Below are positions 43,911 through 51,902 of a DNA stretch of 64,000 nt, piece by piece. Source of the DNA: Enterococcus sp. DIV0660C (GTDB taxonomy: Bacteria > Bacillota > Bacilli > Lactobacillales > Enterococcaceae). Positions within the stretch are counted from its first letter, which is position 1. The number at the start of each line of letters is the position of its first letter. Where the stretch lies: NCBI RefSeq assembly GCF_017316125.1, contig NZ_JAFLWA010000018.1, forward strand, positions 1 to 64,000, in the 5' to 3' direction. The translations under genes were made by a program, and so were the position numbers. The notes under the pieces are model-generated. The model searched no databases and was not told the DNA's origin. It saw only the letters and a list, made by a program, of their open reading frames with translations.

Positions 43911-45337
43911 ACTTCGAAACAGTCATTGGACTTGAGGTCCACGTTGAATTAAAAACAAATTCTAAAATTTTCTCACCAGCGCCTGCGCATTTTGGAGCAG
44001 AACCTAACAGCAATACGAACGTGATTGACTGGGGTTATCCTGGTGTGCTACCAGTAATGAACAAGGCAGCTTTAGAGTTTGGAATGAAAGCTGCTTTAGC
44101 ATTGAATTGTGAAATCTCAAAAGATACACATTTTGACCGCAAAAACTATTTCTATCCTGATAATCCAAAAGCTTACCAAATTTCACAATTTGACCAACCA
44201 ATCGGTCACGATGGTTGGATCGAGATTGAAGTTGAGGGACAAAAGAAAAAAATTAGAATCGAACGTGTTCATTTAGAAGAAGATGCTGGGAAAAACATGC
44301 ACGGTATCGGTGGTTATTCATACGTTGACTTAAACCGTCAAGGAACACCACTAATCGAAATCGTTTCAGAAGCAGATATGCGTTCACCAGAAGAAGCATA
44401 TGCTTATCTTGAAGCATTGCGTTCAATCATCCAGTTCACTGAAGTTAGTGATGTGAAAATGGAAGAAGGATCTATGCGTTGTGATGCCAATATTTCTTTG
44501 CGTCCTTATGGTCAAGAAGAATTTGGAACAAAAGCAGAATTAAAAAACTTGAACTCACTTTCCTTTGTGAAAAAAGGACTAGCTTTTGAGGAAAAACGTC
44601 AAGCAAAAGTTTTACTTTCTGGTGGCGAAATCCAACAAGAAACTCGTCGTTTTGATGAAACAACGAATAAAACTATTTTGATGCGGGTCAAAGAAGGCTC
44701 AAGTGACTACCGTTACTTCCCAGAACCAGATATTCCAAAATTTGTGATTGATGATGAATGGATTCAACGTGTTAAAGCGACATTGCCAGAATTACCAGCG
44801 TCACGTCGCCAACGTTATATCAGTGACTTTGGGTTACCTGAGTATGATGCAATGGTCTTGACGTTAACGAAAGAAATGTCTGACTTCTTTGAAGCAACTT
44901 TAGAGAATGGCGCAGATGCAAAACAAGCTTCTAACTGGTTGATGGGTGAAGTCTCTGCCTACTTAAATAGTGAAAAACTAGAATTAGCAGAAACACAATT
45001 GACACCAGAGAACTTAGCAGGCATGATCCGTTTGATTGCTGATGGAACAATCAGTTCAAAAATCGCAAAAAAAGTTTTCCGTGAATTGATTGCAAAAGGT
45101 GGCGACGCGCAAGGAGTCGTTGAAGCCAATGGTTGGATCCAACTATCTGATCCAAGTCAATTACTGCCAATTATCAATGAAATTTTAGATAATAACGAAC
45201 AATCTGTTGAAGACTTTAAAAACGGAAAGGATCGTGCAGTCGGCTTCTTAGTAGGACAAATCATGAAAGCAACAAAAGGACAAGCAAATCCAGGCGTTGT
45301 GAACAAACTACTAAAAGATGAATTGACGAAACGTTAA
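43907..45337 (+). CDS. gatB: Asp/Glu-tRNA amidotransferase subunit B
   Basis: GatB binds the misacylated tRNA and activates its side chain with ATP. The 476-residue protein has the N-terminal GLEVHVEL signature, the metal and kinase-like core (HLEEDAGK near 125, [13 protein letters not shown] near 145, [10 protein letters not shown] near 190) and the C-terminal YqeY-like tail domain. It completes the gatCAB operon. The diacylglycerol-kinase-like gene starts ten bases later and may be co-transcribed. Confidence 0.97.
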   Translation: MNFETVIGLEVHVELKTNSKIFSPAPAHFGAEPNSNTNVIDWGYPGVLPVMNKAALEFGMKAALALNCEISKDTHFDRKNYFYPDNPKAYQISQFDQPIGHDGWIEIEVEGQKKKIRIERVHLEEDAGKNMHGIGGYSYVDLNRQGTPLIEIVSEADMRSPEEAYAYLEALRSIIQFTEVSDVKMEEGSMRCDANISLRPYGQEEFGTKAELKNLNSLSFVKKGLAFEEKRQAKVLLSGGEIQQETRRFDETTNKTILMRVKEGSSDYRYFPEPDIPKFVIDDEWIQRVKATLPELPASRRQRYISDFGLPEYDAMVLTLTKEMSDFFEATLENGADAKQASNWLMGEVSAYLNSEKLELAETQLTPENLAGMIRLIADGTISSKIAKKVFRELIAKGGDAQGVVEANGWIQLSDPSQLLPIINEILDNNEQSVEDFKNGKDRAVGFLVGQIMKATKGQANPGVVNKLLKDELTKR

Positions 45338-45347
45338 GAGGAAAATC

Positions 45348-46391
45348 ATGAAAAAAGCGCGTGTCATTTATAATCCAACTTCAGGTAAAGAATTGCTGAA
45401 AAAAAACCTCGCTGATATTCTTCAAGCACTGGAAGAGGCAGGTTATGAAGCAAGTGCTTATGCAACAACTCCCGAAGAAAACTCTGCAAAAAATGAAGCA
45501 ACCAGAGTCGGAAAATTAGGTTTTGACTTGGTTGTAGCAGCAGGTGGAGATGGAACAATCAATGAGGTTGTGAATGGAATCGCACCATTGAAGAAACGAC
45601 CTAAAATGGCGATTATCCCCGCTGGAACAACGAATGATTATGCACGAGCACTAAAAATTCCTCGTGACAATATTAAGGCAGCTGCCGAAGTCATCAAAAA
45701 AAACCAGACTGTGAAAATGGATATTGGTCATGCCGAAAACAGTTACTTCATCAATATTGCAGCAGGTGGCTACTTAACGGAGTTAACTTATGAAGTACCA
45801 TCTGAACTAAAAAGTATTTTTGGTTACTTGGCTTATCTCGCAAAAGGAGCAGAGATGTTACCTCGAGTGAAGCCAATCAAAATGCGTTTGAAGTACGATG
45901 AAGGAGAATATATTGGAAATGCGTCCATGTTTTTCTTAGGATTAACGAATTCAGTCGGTGGCTTTGAGCAAATTGCTCCGGATGCAAAGCTTGACGATGG
46001 GAAATTTTCATTGATTATCGTCAAAACAGCCAATATTTTTGAAATTTTACACATTGCAGCACTGATGTTGAATGGTGGCCGTCATGTCGAAGATCATCGA
46101 GTGATTTATACAAAGACAAGTGAGTTATATGTTGAAACGGAAGATGATACAAATCGTCCGGTAATGATCAACTTAGATGGTGAATACGGTGGCGATGCAC
46201 CAATGCATTTCTCAAATTTACATCAACATATTGAATTTTTTGCGAATACGGATAAGATTCCCGATGCCGCTATCACGGGTGTAGAAGAAGAAGAATTCGA
46301 AGAGGTTGGCAAAGAATTCGTGAAAGAAGTCGAACGATTAACAGACGAAGATATTGACGGCGATGGTAAGATTGCTGACGAGGAAAAATAG
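45348..46391 (+). CDS. dagK: Diacylglycerol kinase-type lipid kinase with a C-terminal EF-hand loop
   Basis: A 347-residue soluble lipid kinase of the DagK/YegS family, which phosphorylates diacylglycerol so it can be reused in phospholipid synthesis. The N-terminal YNPTSGKE, the nucleotide motif AAGGDGTINEVVNG (near 65-78) and the PAGTTNDYAR segment (near 95) are all present. After about residue 305 comes an acidic helix-forming extension, then a canonical EF-hand loop DIDGDGKIADEE at 335-346, one residue from the end. The gene follows gatB; a GAGGAAA ribosome site is present. The pairing with gatCAB is common in enterococci and related genera. Confidence 0.93.
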   Translation: MKKARVIYNPTSGKELLKKNLADILQALEEAGYEASAYATTPEENSAKNEATRVGKLGFDLVVAAGGDGTINEVVNGIAPLKKRPKMAIIPAGTTNDYARALKIPRDNIKAAAEVIKKNQTVKMDIGHAENSYFINIAAGGYLTELTYEVPSELKSIFGYLAYLAKGAEMLPRVKPIKMRLKYDEGEYIGNASMFFLGLTNSVGGFEQIAPDAKLDDGKFSLIIVKTANIFEILHIAALMLNGGRHVEDHRVIYTKTSELYVETEDDTNRPVMINLDGEYGGDAPMHFSNLHQHIEFFANTDKIPDAAITGVEEEEFEEVGKEFVKEVERLTDEDIDGDGKIADEEK

Positions 46392-46397
46392 CCAGAC

Positions 46398-46442
46398 AAC
46401 CGGTACTGATACTAGGAACCTAGAGGTCAGTACCGGTTTTAG
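46398..46442 (+). terminator. Terminator after dagK
   Basis: AACCGGTACTGA pairs with TCAGTACCGGTT, with an inner CTAGG/CCTAG pairing; TTTT follows. Confidence 0.85.
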
Positions 46443-46510
46443 TTATTGTGAAAAACAATAATTTATAGTAGAGTCAGAATTAGAAAAGTAAGAAGTTAAA
46501 GGAGTAAACA

Positions 46511-47878
46511 ATGAGCGAACAAACAGTGAAAAAAAATGAACGTTATACCGTAAAAATTATTGATTTGAGTTATGAAGGAATGGGTGTTGCGAAAATTGAC
46601 GGCTACCCATTATTTATCGAAAATGCGCTACCTGGAGAAGAAGTAGAAGTTCTTGTATTAAAGGCAGGAAATAAATTTGGCTATGCAAAAGTAGAAAACT
46701 GGTTAACGACTTCACCGGATCGTCAACCTGTTGAAGATAAAACGTTGATTCGTACAGGTATTGCTCCGCTTGCACACTTGAGTTATGAAAAACAATTAGT
46801 GTTCAAACAACACCAAGTTGAAAATGTGATGGAAAAAATTGCGAAGTTACCAGAAGTACCTGTTCTGCCAGTAGTAGGTATGGCTTCACCAGTTGCTTAC
46901 CGAAACAAAGCACAAATCCCTGTTCGGAAAATTGATGGTCATTTGGCTACCGGTTTTTATAAGAAAAACAGCCATGATTTAGTTTCGATTACAGATTTTT
47001 ATATTCAAGATCCAGAAATCGATAAAGCAATCGTTGTTGTGCGTGACATCTTAGAACGTTTCCAAGTTCGTGCGTATAATGAAGCTAAAAATGAAGGACA
47101 AATTCGTCATATCGTTATTCGTCGTGGACATTACTCACATGAAATGATGGTTGTTTTAGTGACACGTAAAGAAAAATTCTTCAAAGCAAAAGAGATTGCT
47201 AAAGTGATTCATGAAGAATTACCAGAAGTTGTTTCAGTCATTCAAAATATCAATGAAGAGAAAACAAATGTCATCTTTGGTAAAAAAGAAGTTGTTTTAT
47301 TTGGAAAAGATTACATTGAAGATCAACTATTAGGAAAGACATTCAGAATTTCTGCGAAATCATTCTATCAAGTGAATACACAACAAGCAGAATATCTTTA
47401 CCAAACAGCAATTGATTTTGCGAACTTAACCAAAGAAGATGTTGTAATCGATGCTTATTCAGGAATCGGGACCATTGGCTTATCCTTAGCTGATCGTGTT
47501 GCGGAAGTTTATGGAATGGAAATCATCCCTGAAGCGATTGAAGATGCACAGTTTAACGCATTAACTAATAAAATCGAAAATGCTCATTACGAAGTGGGTA
47601 AAGCTGAAAAAGCAATGAAAAAGTGGCAAGATAAAGGAATTAAGCCTTCTGTTATTATGGTTGATCCACCACGTAAAGGATTAGATGGAAGTTTCATTGA
47701 ATCAGCAATTGAAATGAACCCTTCTCGAATTGTTTATATTTCATGTAATCCAGCAACTTTTGCGCGTGATGCAAAATTATTTGCAGAAGCAGGTTATGAA
47801 ACAACAAAAGTACAACCTGTTGACTTATTCCCACAAACGCATCATGTGGAGCTGGTGGCGTTACTTACTCACAAGTAA
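46511..47878 (+). CDS. rlmD: 23S rRNA (uracil-5-)-methyltransferase, RlmD/RumA family
   Basis: An S-adenosylmethionine-dependent enzyme making 5-methyluridine in 23S rRNA (RlmD/RlmCD type). The 455-residue protein has an N-terminal TRAM RNA-binding domain (about 8-65), a central domain, and a Rossmann-like methyltransferase domain with DAYSGIGTIGLSLA (near 316), MVDPPRKGL (near 384) and the catalytic Cys in VYISCNPATFARD (near 411). The 4Fe-4S cysteines of E. coli RumA (C-x-GC pattern after TRAM) are missing. The operon ends at a terminator. The exact target uridine is not visible from sequence. Confidence 0.92.
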   Translation: MSEQTVKKNERYTVKIIDLSYEGMGVAKIDGYPLFIENALPGEEVEVLVLKAGNKFGYAKVENWLTTSPDRQPVEDKTLIRTGIAPLAHLSYEKQLVFKQHQVENVMEKIAKLPEVPVLPVVGMASPVAYRNKAQIPVRKIDGHLATGFYKKNSHDLVSITDFYIQDPEIDKAIVVVRDILERFQVRAYNEAKNEGQIRHIVIRRGHYSHEMMVVLVTRKEKFFKAKEIAKVIHEELPEVVSVIQNINEEKTNVIFGKKEVVLFGKDYIEDQLLGKTFRISAKSFYQVNTQQAEYLYQTAIDFANLTKEDVVIDAYSGIGTIGLSLADRVAEVYGMEIIPEAIEDAQFNALTNKIENAHYEVGKAEKAMKKWQDKGIKPSVIMVDPPRKGLDGSFIESAIEMNPSRIVYISCNPATFARDAKLFAEAGYETTKVQPVDLFPQTHHVELVALLTHK

Positions 47879-47902
47879 AATTTAAAAATATTCACTAATT
47901 AA

Positions 47903-47957
47903 AGTGCAGAAGGATAATTAAGGGAAACTTTCCTAGGTTATCAATTCTGTGCTTTTT
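47903..47957 (+). terminator. Terminator after rlmD
   Basis: GTGCAGAAGGATAA pairs with TTATCAATTCTGTGC with inner GGGAAAC/TTTCC pairing; six T residues follow. It marks the left edge of the accessory region. Confidence 0.75.
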
Positions 47958-47977
47958 TGTGTTGGCTAGAAAAAAGT

Positions 47978-48478
47978 ATGGAACAATTAGAGGATTTAGA
48001 AAACAAAATTCGTATGAATGAAAAAGAAAACTATCTCTATGTGATACTTTGGATTTTAATCAAGAATATGCATATCTTTAAAAAATAATCTTCGGTTTAC
48101 TAAAGAGTATCGTAATTTACAATCAAAGCTTTTTTCTTACACTACAAACAAAAAACAGTTTATTTCTTCAAAATCATCTACTCAAACTTTAGTTGACGCA
48201 ATACGTCAAATAGATTTTGGAGAGATGAGAATAATTGGATTGGAATTCCGTTTTAAGTTCATCGTCGATCTAAAGATCCTATGTTTTCAATATCAAATAA
48301 AGTTTCTTATGATGAACTAATGGTCCAGGGAAACCCATTGAACTAATCCAGAGCTTAAGAAAAAATATTTATATCATAACATCATTCAAAAAATTTTGCA
48401 GTGAAGTTAGCAAAACGTTTAGATAATATCAATTTCCATAACTACATTTTTTATTTTGTGAGAAGAGTGAAGAAATAA
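47978..48478 (+). pseudogene. Decayed protein-coding gene, unknown family
   Basis: Protein-like segments follow each other in shifting frames. The first frame starts with a good ATG (MEQLEDLENKIRMNEKENY) and stops after 38 codons. The next runs NNLRFTKEYRNLQSKLF with a run to DAIRQIDFGEMRIIG; others follow (RSKDPMFSISNKVSYDELM; NPELKKKYLYHNIIQKIL; and AVKLAKRLDNINFHNYIFY, ending VRRVKK and a stop at 48476-48478). At least four frame changes are needed to join them, so the gene is dead. I cannot name the family; the final segment resembles the helical end of replication or recombination proteins of mobile elements, but this is weak. Confidence 0.55.
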
Positions 48479-48564
48479 AATAAGAATGATCAAGTAAGAA
48501 ATATCCACCTAATTAAATAACGAGCGTTGGAAGAAGTATTGCTTTAATAAAAAAGAGAAACGTG

Positions 48565-48573
48565 TGATAAAAT
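48565..48573 (+). promoter_or_regulatory. Candidate -10 ahead of the toxin gene
   Basis: TGATAAAAT, an extended -10-like element, lies about 190 bases before the toxin start. A second TA-rich stretch (TTTTATACATAG near 48645-48656) is an alternative. Confidence 0.3.
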
Positions 48574-48609
48574 AATGTTTAAGAGATGTTGATCATGGAC
48601 GAAAGAAAC

Positions 48610-48631
48610 GTTCATTCACATGATTATGAAC
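48610..48631 (+). promoter_or_regulatory. Inverted repeat, possible operator of the toxin gene
   Basis: GTTCAT and ATGAAC are separated by ten bases (TCACATGATT), forming a 22-base dyad in the toxin leader. A further GTTCAA at 48635-48640 repeats part of the half-site. No regulator gene is visible nearby. Confidence 0.35.
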
Positions 48632-48763
48632 AGCGTTCAATTATTTTTTATACATAGTTATTCTTAAAAAATTGAGGGAATTTAGTAGAGGAGTGGTGTA
48701 AGAAATATCAAATAATACTTGAATGACTCGTTTAAAGTAATCAAAAAATGGAGGAAATAAAAC

Positions 48764-49699
48764 ATGTTGAGTAAAATAACTAAAATTGGGATTATATCTG
48801 TTGGTTTGTTATCTACTATTACTATAAATAATGATGTAAGCGCTATCTCTGTTAGTGGAGAGAGCATTAAGCTGAATGAGAGACTCAGTGAAGCAGATCA
48901 CGATAAATTTTCGGTCATGTCATACGCGCTTTCTTTTCAAATGTACCAGTGGGGAGATATTTCCTACAGTGAGAAGTTATCAGGTGATGAGACAAATCCT
49001 TGGAATGTTTCGAGTGATACTTATCTTGTCGGAAATAATAATGACCTTGTCGTGAAACATACGCCTAGGACAGTGAATAGCAGTACTTTTAATAATAATA
49101 CTTCGGAAGATCAGACATTCTATACACCGTCATATACGGAGTCTCATACAAATTCGGTTACTACAACAACAACACATTCATCGAAAGTAGGAACTAAGGC
49201 TTCAACCAAAATTGAGTTACCGATGATTGGCGAAACATCCGTAGAGGTATCGGCTGAATATACATTTACGAATAGTAATTCAGAAACTCAGACCGTTCTT
49301 AAATCTTGGACAGTGCCTGGCCAACCAATCAAAGTCAAAGCTGGACATAAGGTGGTTGTAAATTGGATTTTTTATACTGGCAAAGCGACAGGAACGGTAA
49401 AATTACAGGAAAAGGTTAGTGCGATGATTCCTTATAAGAAAACTTCTACTGGCAATCGTCTAGGATATGGCTTAGGAGATGTCGTAGGTAATACCAATAT
49501 TTTTTACAATAGTTATTGGAAAAAATACATAACTGAGGATCGTTCAAATTGGGAAAGAGCCAGTAGCAATTCTGCCCATCATAAGATCGGAGCAGGTAAC
49601 TATGAGATTAGTTATGGCTCAGGTTTCTTTTTAGAAGTTCACGACTTAACTAGTGGGACTGTCACAAGGGTTCCTGCTGACGTCACGAACGTGAAATAA
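48764..49699 (+). CDS. Secreted pore-forming toxin, ETX/MTX2 (aerolysin-like) family
   Basis: A 311-residue secreted protein of the epsilon-toxin/mosquitocidal-toxin (ETX/MTX2) beta-pore-forming group. Residues 1-27 are a signal peptide (cleavage after VSA). Residues about 40-110 form the head with many aromatics (SFQMYQWGDISYSE). Residues about 110-215 show the family core: NNNTSEDQTFYTPSYTES, a Ser/Thr-rich strand, the amphipathic hairpin KIELPMIGETSVEVSAEY (149-166) that would line the pore, and the TVPGQPIKVKAGHKVVV segment. A C-terminal region about 220-311 is Trp/Tyr/Asn-rich and may bind the target. TGGAGG precedes the ATG. No cysteines or lectin repeats are seen. Target cell and activation are unknown. 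Confidence 0.82.
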   Translation: MLSKITKIGIISVGLLSTITINNDVSAISVSGESIKLNERLSEADHDKFSVMSYALSFQMYQWGDISYSEKLSGDETNPWNVSSDTYLVGNNNDLVVKHTPRTVNSSTFNNNTSEDQTFYTPSYTESHTNSVTTTTTHSSKVGTKASTKIELPMIGETSVEVSAEYTFTNSNSETQTVLKSWTVPGQPIKVKAGHKVVVNWIFYTGKATGTVKLQEKVSAMIPYKKTSTGNRLGYGLGDVVGNTNIFYNSYWKKYITEDRSNWERASSNSAHHKIGAGNYEISYGSGFFLEVHDLTSGTVTRVPADVTNVK

Positions 49700-49721
49700 T
49701 TTTTGTGAAAAATTATTTCAC
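49691..49721 (+). terminator. Terminator overlapping the toxin stop codon
   Basis: GTGAAATAATTTTT and AAAAATTATTTCAC form a perfect 14-base stem around GTG; the stop codon TAA is inside the 5' arm. No T tract follows, so efficiency is uncertain. 49722-49973 contains no other gene I can support. Confidence 0.6.
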
Positions 49722-49973
49722 CGAGTTGCTTGGGTACATGCGAGAAAATGTACAATAGTTTTCATCAAACAAAGCTTTTTTTGTAAGTATGTGATCAGAA
49801 CTACTTATGTTACGTTAACAAGAGTTATGGTTCGTCAATAGCAAAGGTAGTTGATTGATTTGCACTTCTTTTTTAGCCACACCGAAAAAAAGAATGATTT
49901 TACTTGTTTTTTGTTGTATATTAAACAAGGAGAAAGTTGCTACTATTGCAAGATAAATAAAGGTGGAATAAAA

Positions 49974-50102
49974 ATGAATTCAAAAGAAAAAATGTTAGAA
50001 CTAATTAAAAAGAAACAAGGCGGAGGCAGATCAGAACAAAAAGATACACCTAAAAATGATCGCCGAAACATGCGTAAAGGACCTAAAATCTTTAATAAAT
50101 AA
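49974..50102 (+). CDS. Small basic protein (42 residues), unknown
   Basis: A short gene with an AAAGGTGG ribosome site seven bases before its ATG and a strong terminator 11 bases after its stop. The product is very hydrophilic and basic: a helical start (KEKMLELIKKKQGGG) followed by a flexible Arg/Lys/Asn-rich tail ending KGPKIFNK. Longer in-frame starts upstream lack ribosome sites. It could bind RNA or DNA; no family is recognised. Confidence 0.6.
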   Translation: MNSKEKMLELIKKKQGGGRSEQKDTPKNDRRNMRKGPKIFNK

Positions 50103-50112
50103 TCGATAAATT

Positions 50113-50153
50113 AAAAGGAGTGATGACAATTGAATTGTCATCACTCCTTTTTG
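50113..50153. terminator. Strong palindromic terminator
   Basis: AAAAGGAGTGATGACAAT pairs perfectly with ATTGTCATCACTCCTTTT around a TGA loop, with T tract. Confidence 0.85.
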
Positions 50154-50197
50154 TATAAACAGGTTGAAACTACTCCTTTAAAATTAAGTAGAATATA

Positions 50198-50523
50198 CTC
50201 AAAATTGGCGGAGCACTCGGCCAAAAGTTTTCTTACTTCTTGAACGTACTCATTCCCTTCTTGCTTCTTTTATTCATTATGCTTGTAGCCGTTCAGTTAA
50301 ATAGTTATTATTTTCAGGTCAAGAATCCCAAAGCATCTGTTAGGTCGATTCTCAAGGTAGCTATATATGTGGCATTGAAAAAATGGTACATCAGTCTATT
50401 GAATGTTGTGCTGGTTGGAATCGTGCCGATAATGATGATCTTGAAACCACAATTTGGATTTACCCTTTTTCCAGTCTTATTTTTTGGACTTATCTAGTTG
50501 AACTGTGGGCGGCATTATCGTGA
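50198..50523 (+). pseudogene. Truncated membrane protein fragment (YesL/DUF624-like)
   Basis: An open stretch encodes two or three membrane helices (VLIPFLLLLFIMLVAVQLN; ISLLNVVLVGIVPIMMIL) joined by a loop rich in basic residues (KNPKASVRSILKVAIYVALKKW), then stops at 50497. The reading continues in another frame (YLVELWAALS) to 50521. There is no good start codon or ribosome site; the natural N-terminus is missing. The layout is that of the C-terminal half of a YesL/DUF624-type membrane protein, a weak assignment. Confidence 0.45.
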
Positions 50524-50717
50524 GATTGTGTAGGTGAATCTAATAATATCATCAGTGTTGGAAAGAATAAATGAGTGAATTTTTCATAAGTAAAAGAGAA
50601 TTTTATTGATCTTTAGCAACTCATTACGAAAAAATAAAATTTTGGAAAAATCCTAGAATCTGTCTGACATTTTAGCAGAAGTATGCTATTTTAAAAAGGA
50701 AGTAAAGGAGGAGAAAA

Positions 50718-51389
50718 ATGAATTTTTTAGTTGTTTTAAAAGATGAATCAGTTGAACGTTCCACTTTTATTTATGTTCAATTAAATGAAGAAAAAACGTT
50801 ACTGCATTTTTCACCAGAATTCCATTTAGAGGGATTAACCTTAGGGGAAGTTTATCAAACAAAAGGTATGTCAGCTATCCTAGATTTTTTTGAAAAGGAG
50901 CTTGACTTACCAGTCAAAGAATTTATCGAAATCTCATTGACAGAGTGGGATCGAGTAACCACAGATTTATTTCCAACAGGTCTTGATGTGGAAAATGAGG
51001 AGGGCACTGTGCATTTAAGTACAGCTGAGTTGCAACATCAGATGCGTTATCGAGTGGATGAGGAGAATTCTTTTTCGATTTTCAAACGGCAACAAAAGAT
51101 TTTGAAAAGTTTTTTGAGACGACTGAGCAAAAAAAGAAATCTTTTGAAAACTACACAACTTTTGAAAAAGTATCCTAATCTGATGCATACATCTATTCAA
51201 TTTCCCCAGATTTTGTCACTGGTTCATCGTTATTTACAAGTTCAACAATTACCATCGCGAAAACTTTCATTGCCTTTAGCAGACACGTTTCGGGTAGTTA
51301 AACGAGCTGAAGAGAAAAAAGTAATCGTAATCGACTTTACAAAAAATCGAAATATGTTGCATCAAGTAACTATGGGAAAAGCCAATTAG
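50718..51389 (+). CDS. Cytosolic LCP-like protein, probably non-catalytic
   Basis: A 223-residue protein with the sequence layout of LytR-CpsA-Psr (LCP) wall-polymer ligases: a strand with the position of the PRD motif (LLHFSPEFHLEGL), a helix (SAILDFFEKELDLPVKEFIEISLTEWDRVTTDL), and the segment KRQQKILKSFLRRLSKKRNLLKTTQLLKKYPNLMHT that corresponds to the LCP RQ...KALLKKL stretch. It lacks the N-terminal membrane anchor and the Arg/Asp residues that bind pyrophosphate in active LCP enzymes. AAAGGAGG precedes the start. A regulatory or remnant role is likely; the family link is by pattern only. Confidence 0.6.
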   Translation: MNFLVVLKDESVERSTFIYVQLNEEKTLLHFSPEFHLEGLTLGEVYQTKGMSAILDFFEKELDLPVKEFIEISLTEWDRVTTDLFPTGLDVENEEGTVHLSTAELQHQMRYRVDEENSFSIFKRQQKILKSFLRRLSKKRNLLKTTQLLKKYPNLMHTSIQFPQILSLVHRYLQVQQLPSRKLSLPLADTFRVVKRAEEKKVIVIDFTKNRNMLHQVTMGKAN

Positions 51390-51403
51390 GGCTTTTCCTT
51401 TTG
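51375..51403 (+). terminator. Terminator over the end of the LCP-like gene
   Basis: GGAAAAGCC pairs with GGCTTTTCC; TTTT follows. The hairpin spans the stop codon. Confidence 0.6.
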
Positions 51404-51440
51404 CACTTTTTATTCTATTAAATAGTCAATGGAGGAGAAA

Positions 51441-51890
51441 ATGGCTCAAGTTTGGTTACAACGAATGATTAAAATGTATCAAAAATATCAACAACTCATG
51501 AAAGGAAGATATGCAAAATTTGACGAATTGAATCGCTTTTTACTGATCTTGTCGCTTCTGTTTAGTCTATTAAGTCGCTGGCTGCCTTATGGGTCTGGCA
51601 GAGTATTCTCTTTACTGTTTTTAGGAATTTTGTTTTATCGTTTCTTATCAACTAAAATTTATCCAAGATTGAATGAAAATCAACGTTTTTTAAAAAACTG
51701 GCGAACAGTACGGAACTTTTTTCAAACGGTCACCAAAAGAAAACTAAAGACAAACAAGGAAACGGCTTACCAAACGTACACGTATTTTTCTTGCCCAAAT
51801 TGCCAACAAAAGCAACGTGCTCCACAAGGTCGTGGAAAAATTCGAGTAACTTGTAAAAAATGCGGTACACGATTTGAAACAAATGTATAG
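51441..51890 (+). CDS. Membrane protein with C-terminal zinc ribbon
   Basis: A 149-residue protein with two membrane helices (about 30-45 and 52-68) and a C-terminal zinc ribbon with two CxxC pairs (CPNC near 118 and CKKC near 140; ending TRFETNV). The pattern is that of small membrane proteins whose soluble zinc domain faces the cytoplasm. The ATG at 51441 has GGAGGAG at the right distance; a closer upstream ATG does not. Its function is unknown. It is followed after 12 bases by gpmA. Confidence 0.75.
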   Translation: MAQVWLQRMIKMYQKYQQLMKGRYAKFDELNRFLLILSLLFSLLSRWLPYGSGRVFSLLFLGILFYRFLSTKIYPRLNENQRFLKNWRTVRNFFQTVTKRKLKTNKETAYQTYTYFSCPNCQQKQRAPQGRGKIRVTCKKCGTRFETNV

Positions 51891-51902
51891 GGAGTGAAAA
51901 AA

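Noticed and set aside
48764..49699. Classifying the toxin as an Epx (alpha-hemolysin type) toxin
   Set aside because: The rim/stem/latch pattern of that family is not visible; the core motifs fit ETX/MTX2 instead.
49851..49973. Upstream in-frame extension of the 42-residue gene
   Set aside because: No ribosome site and a TTG start; the ATG at 49974 has a clear one.
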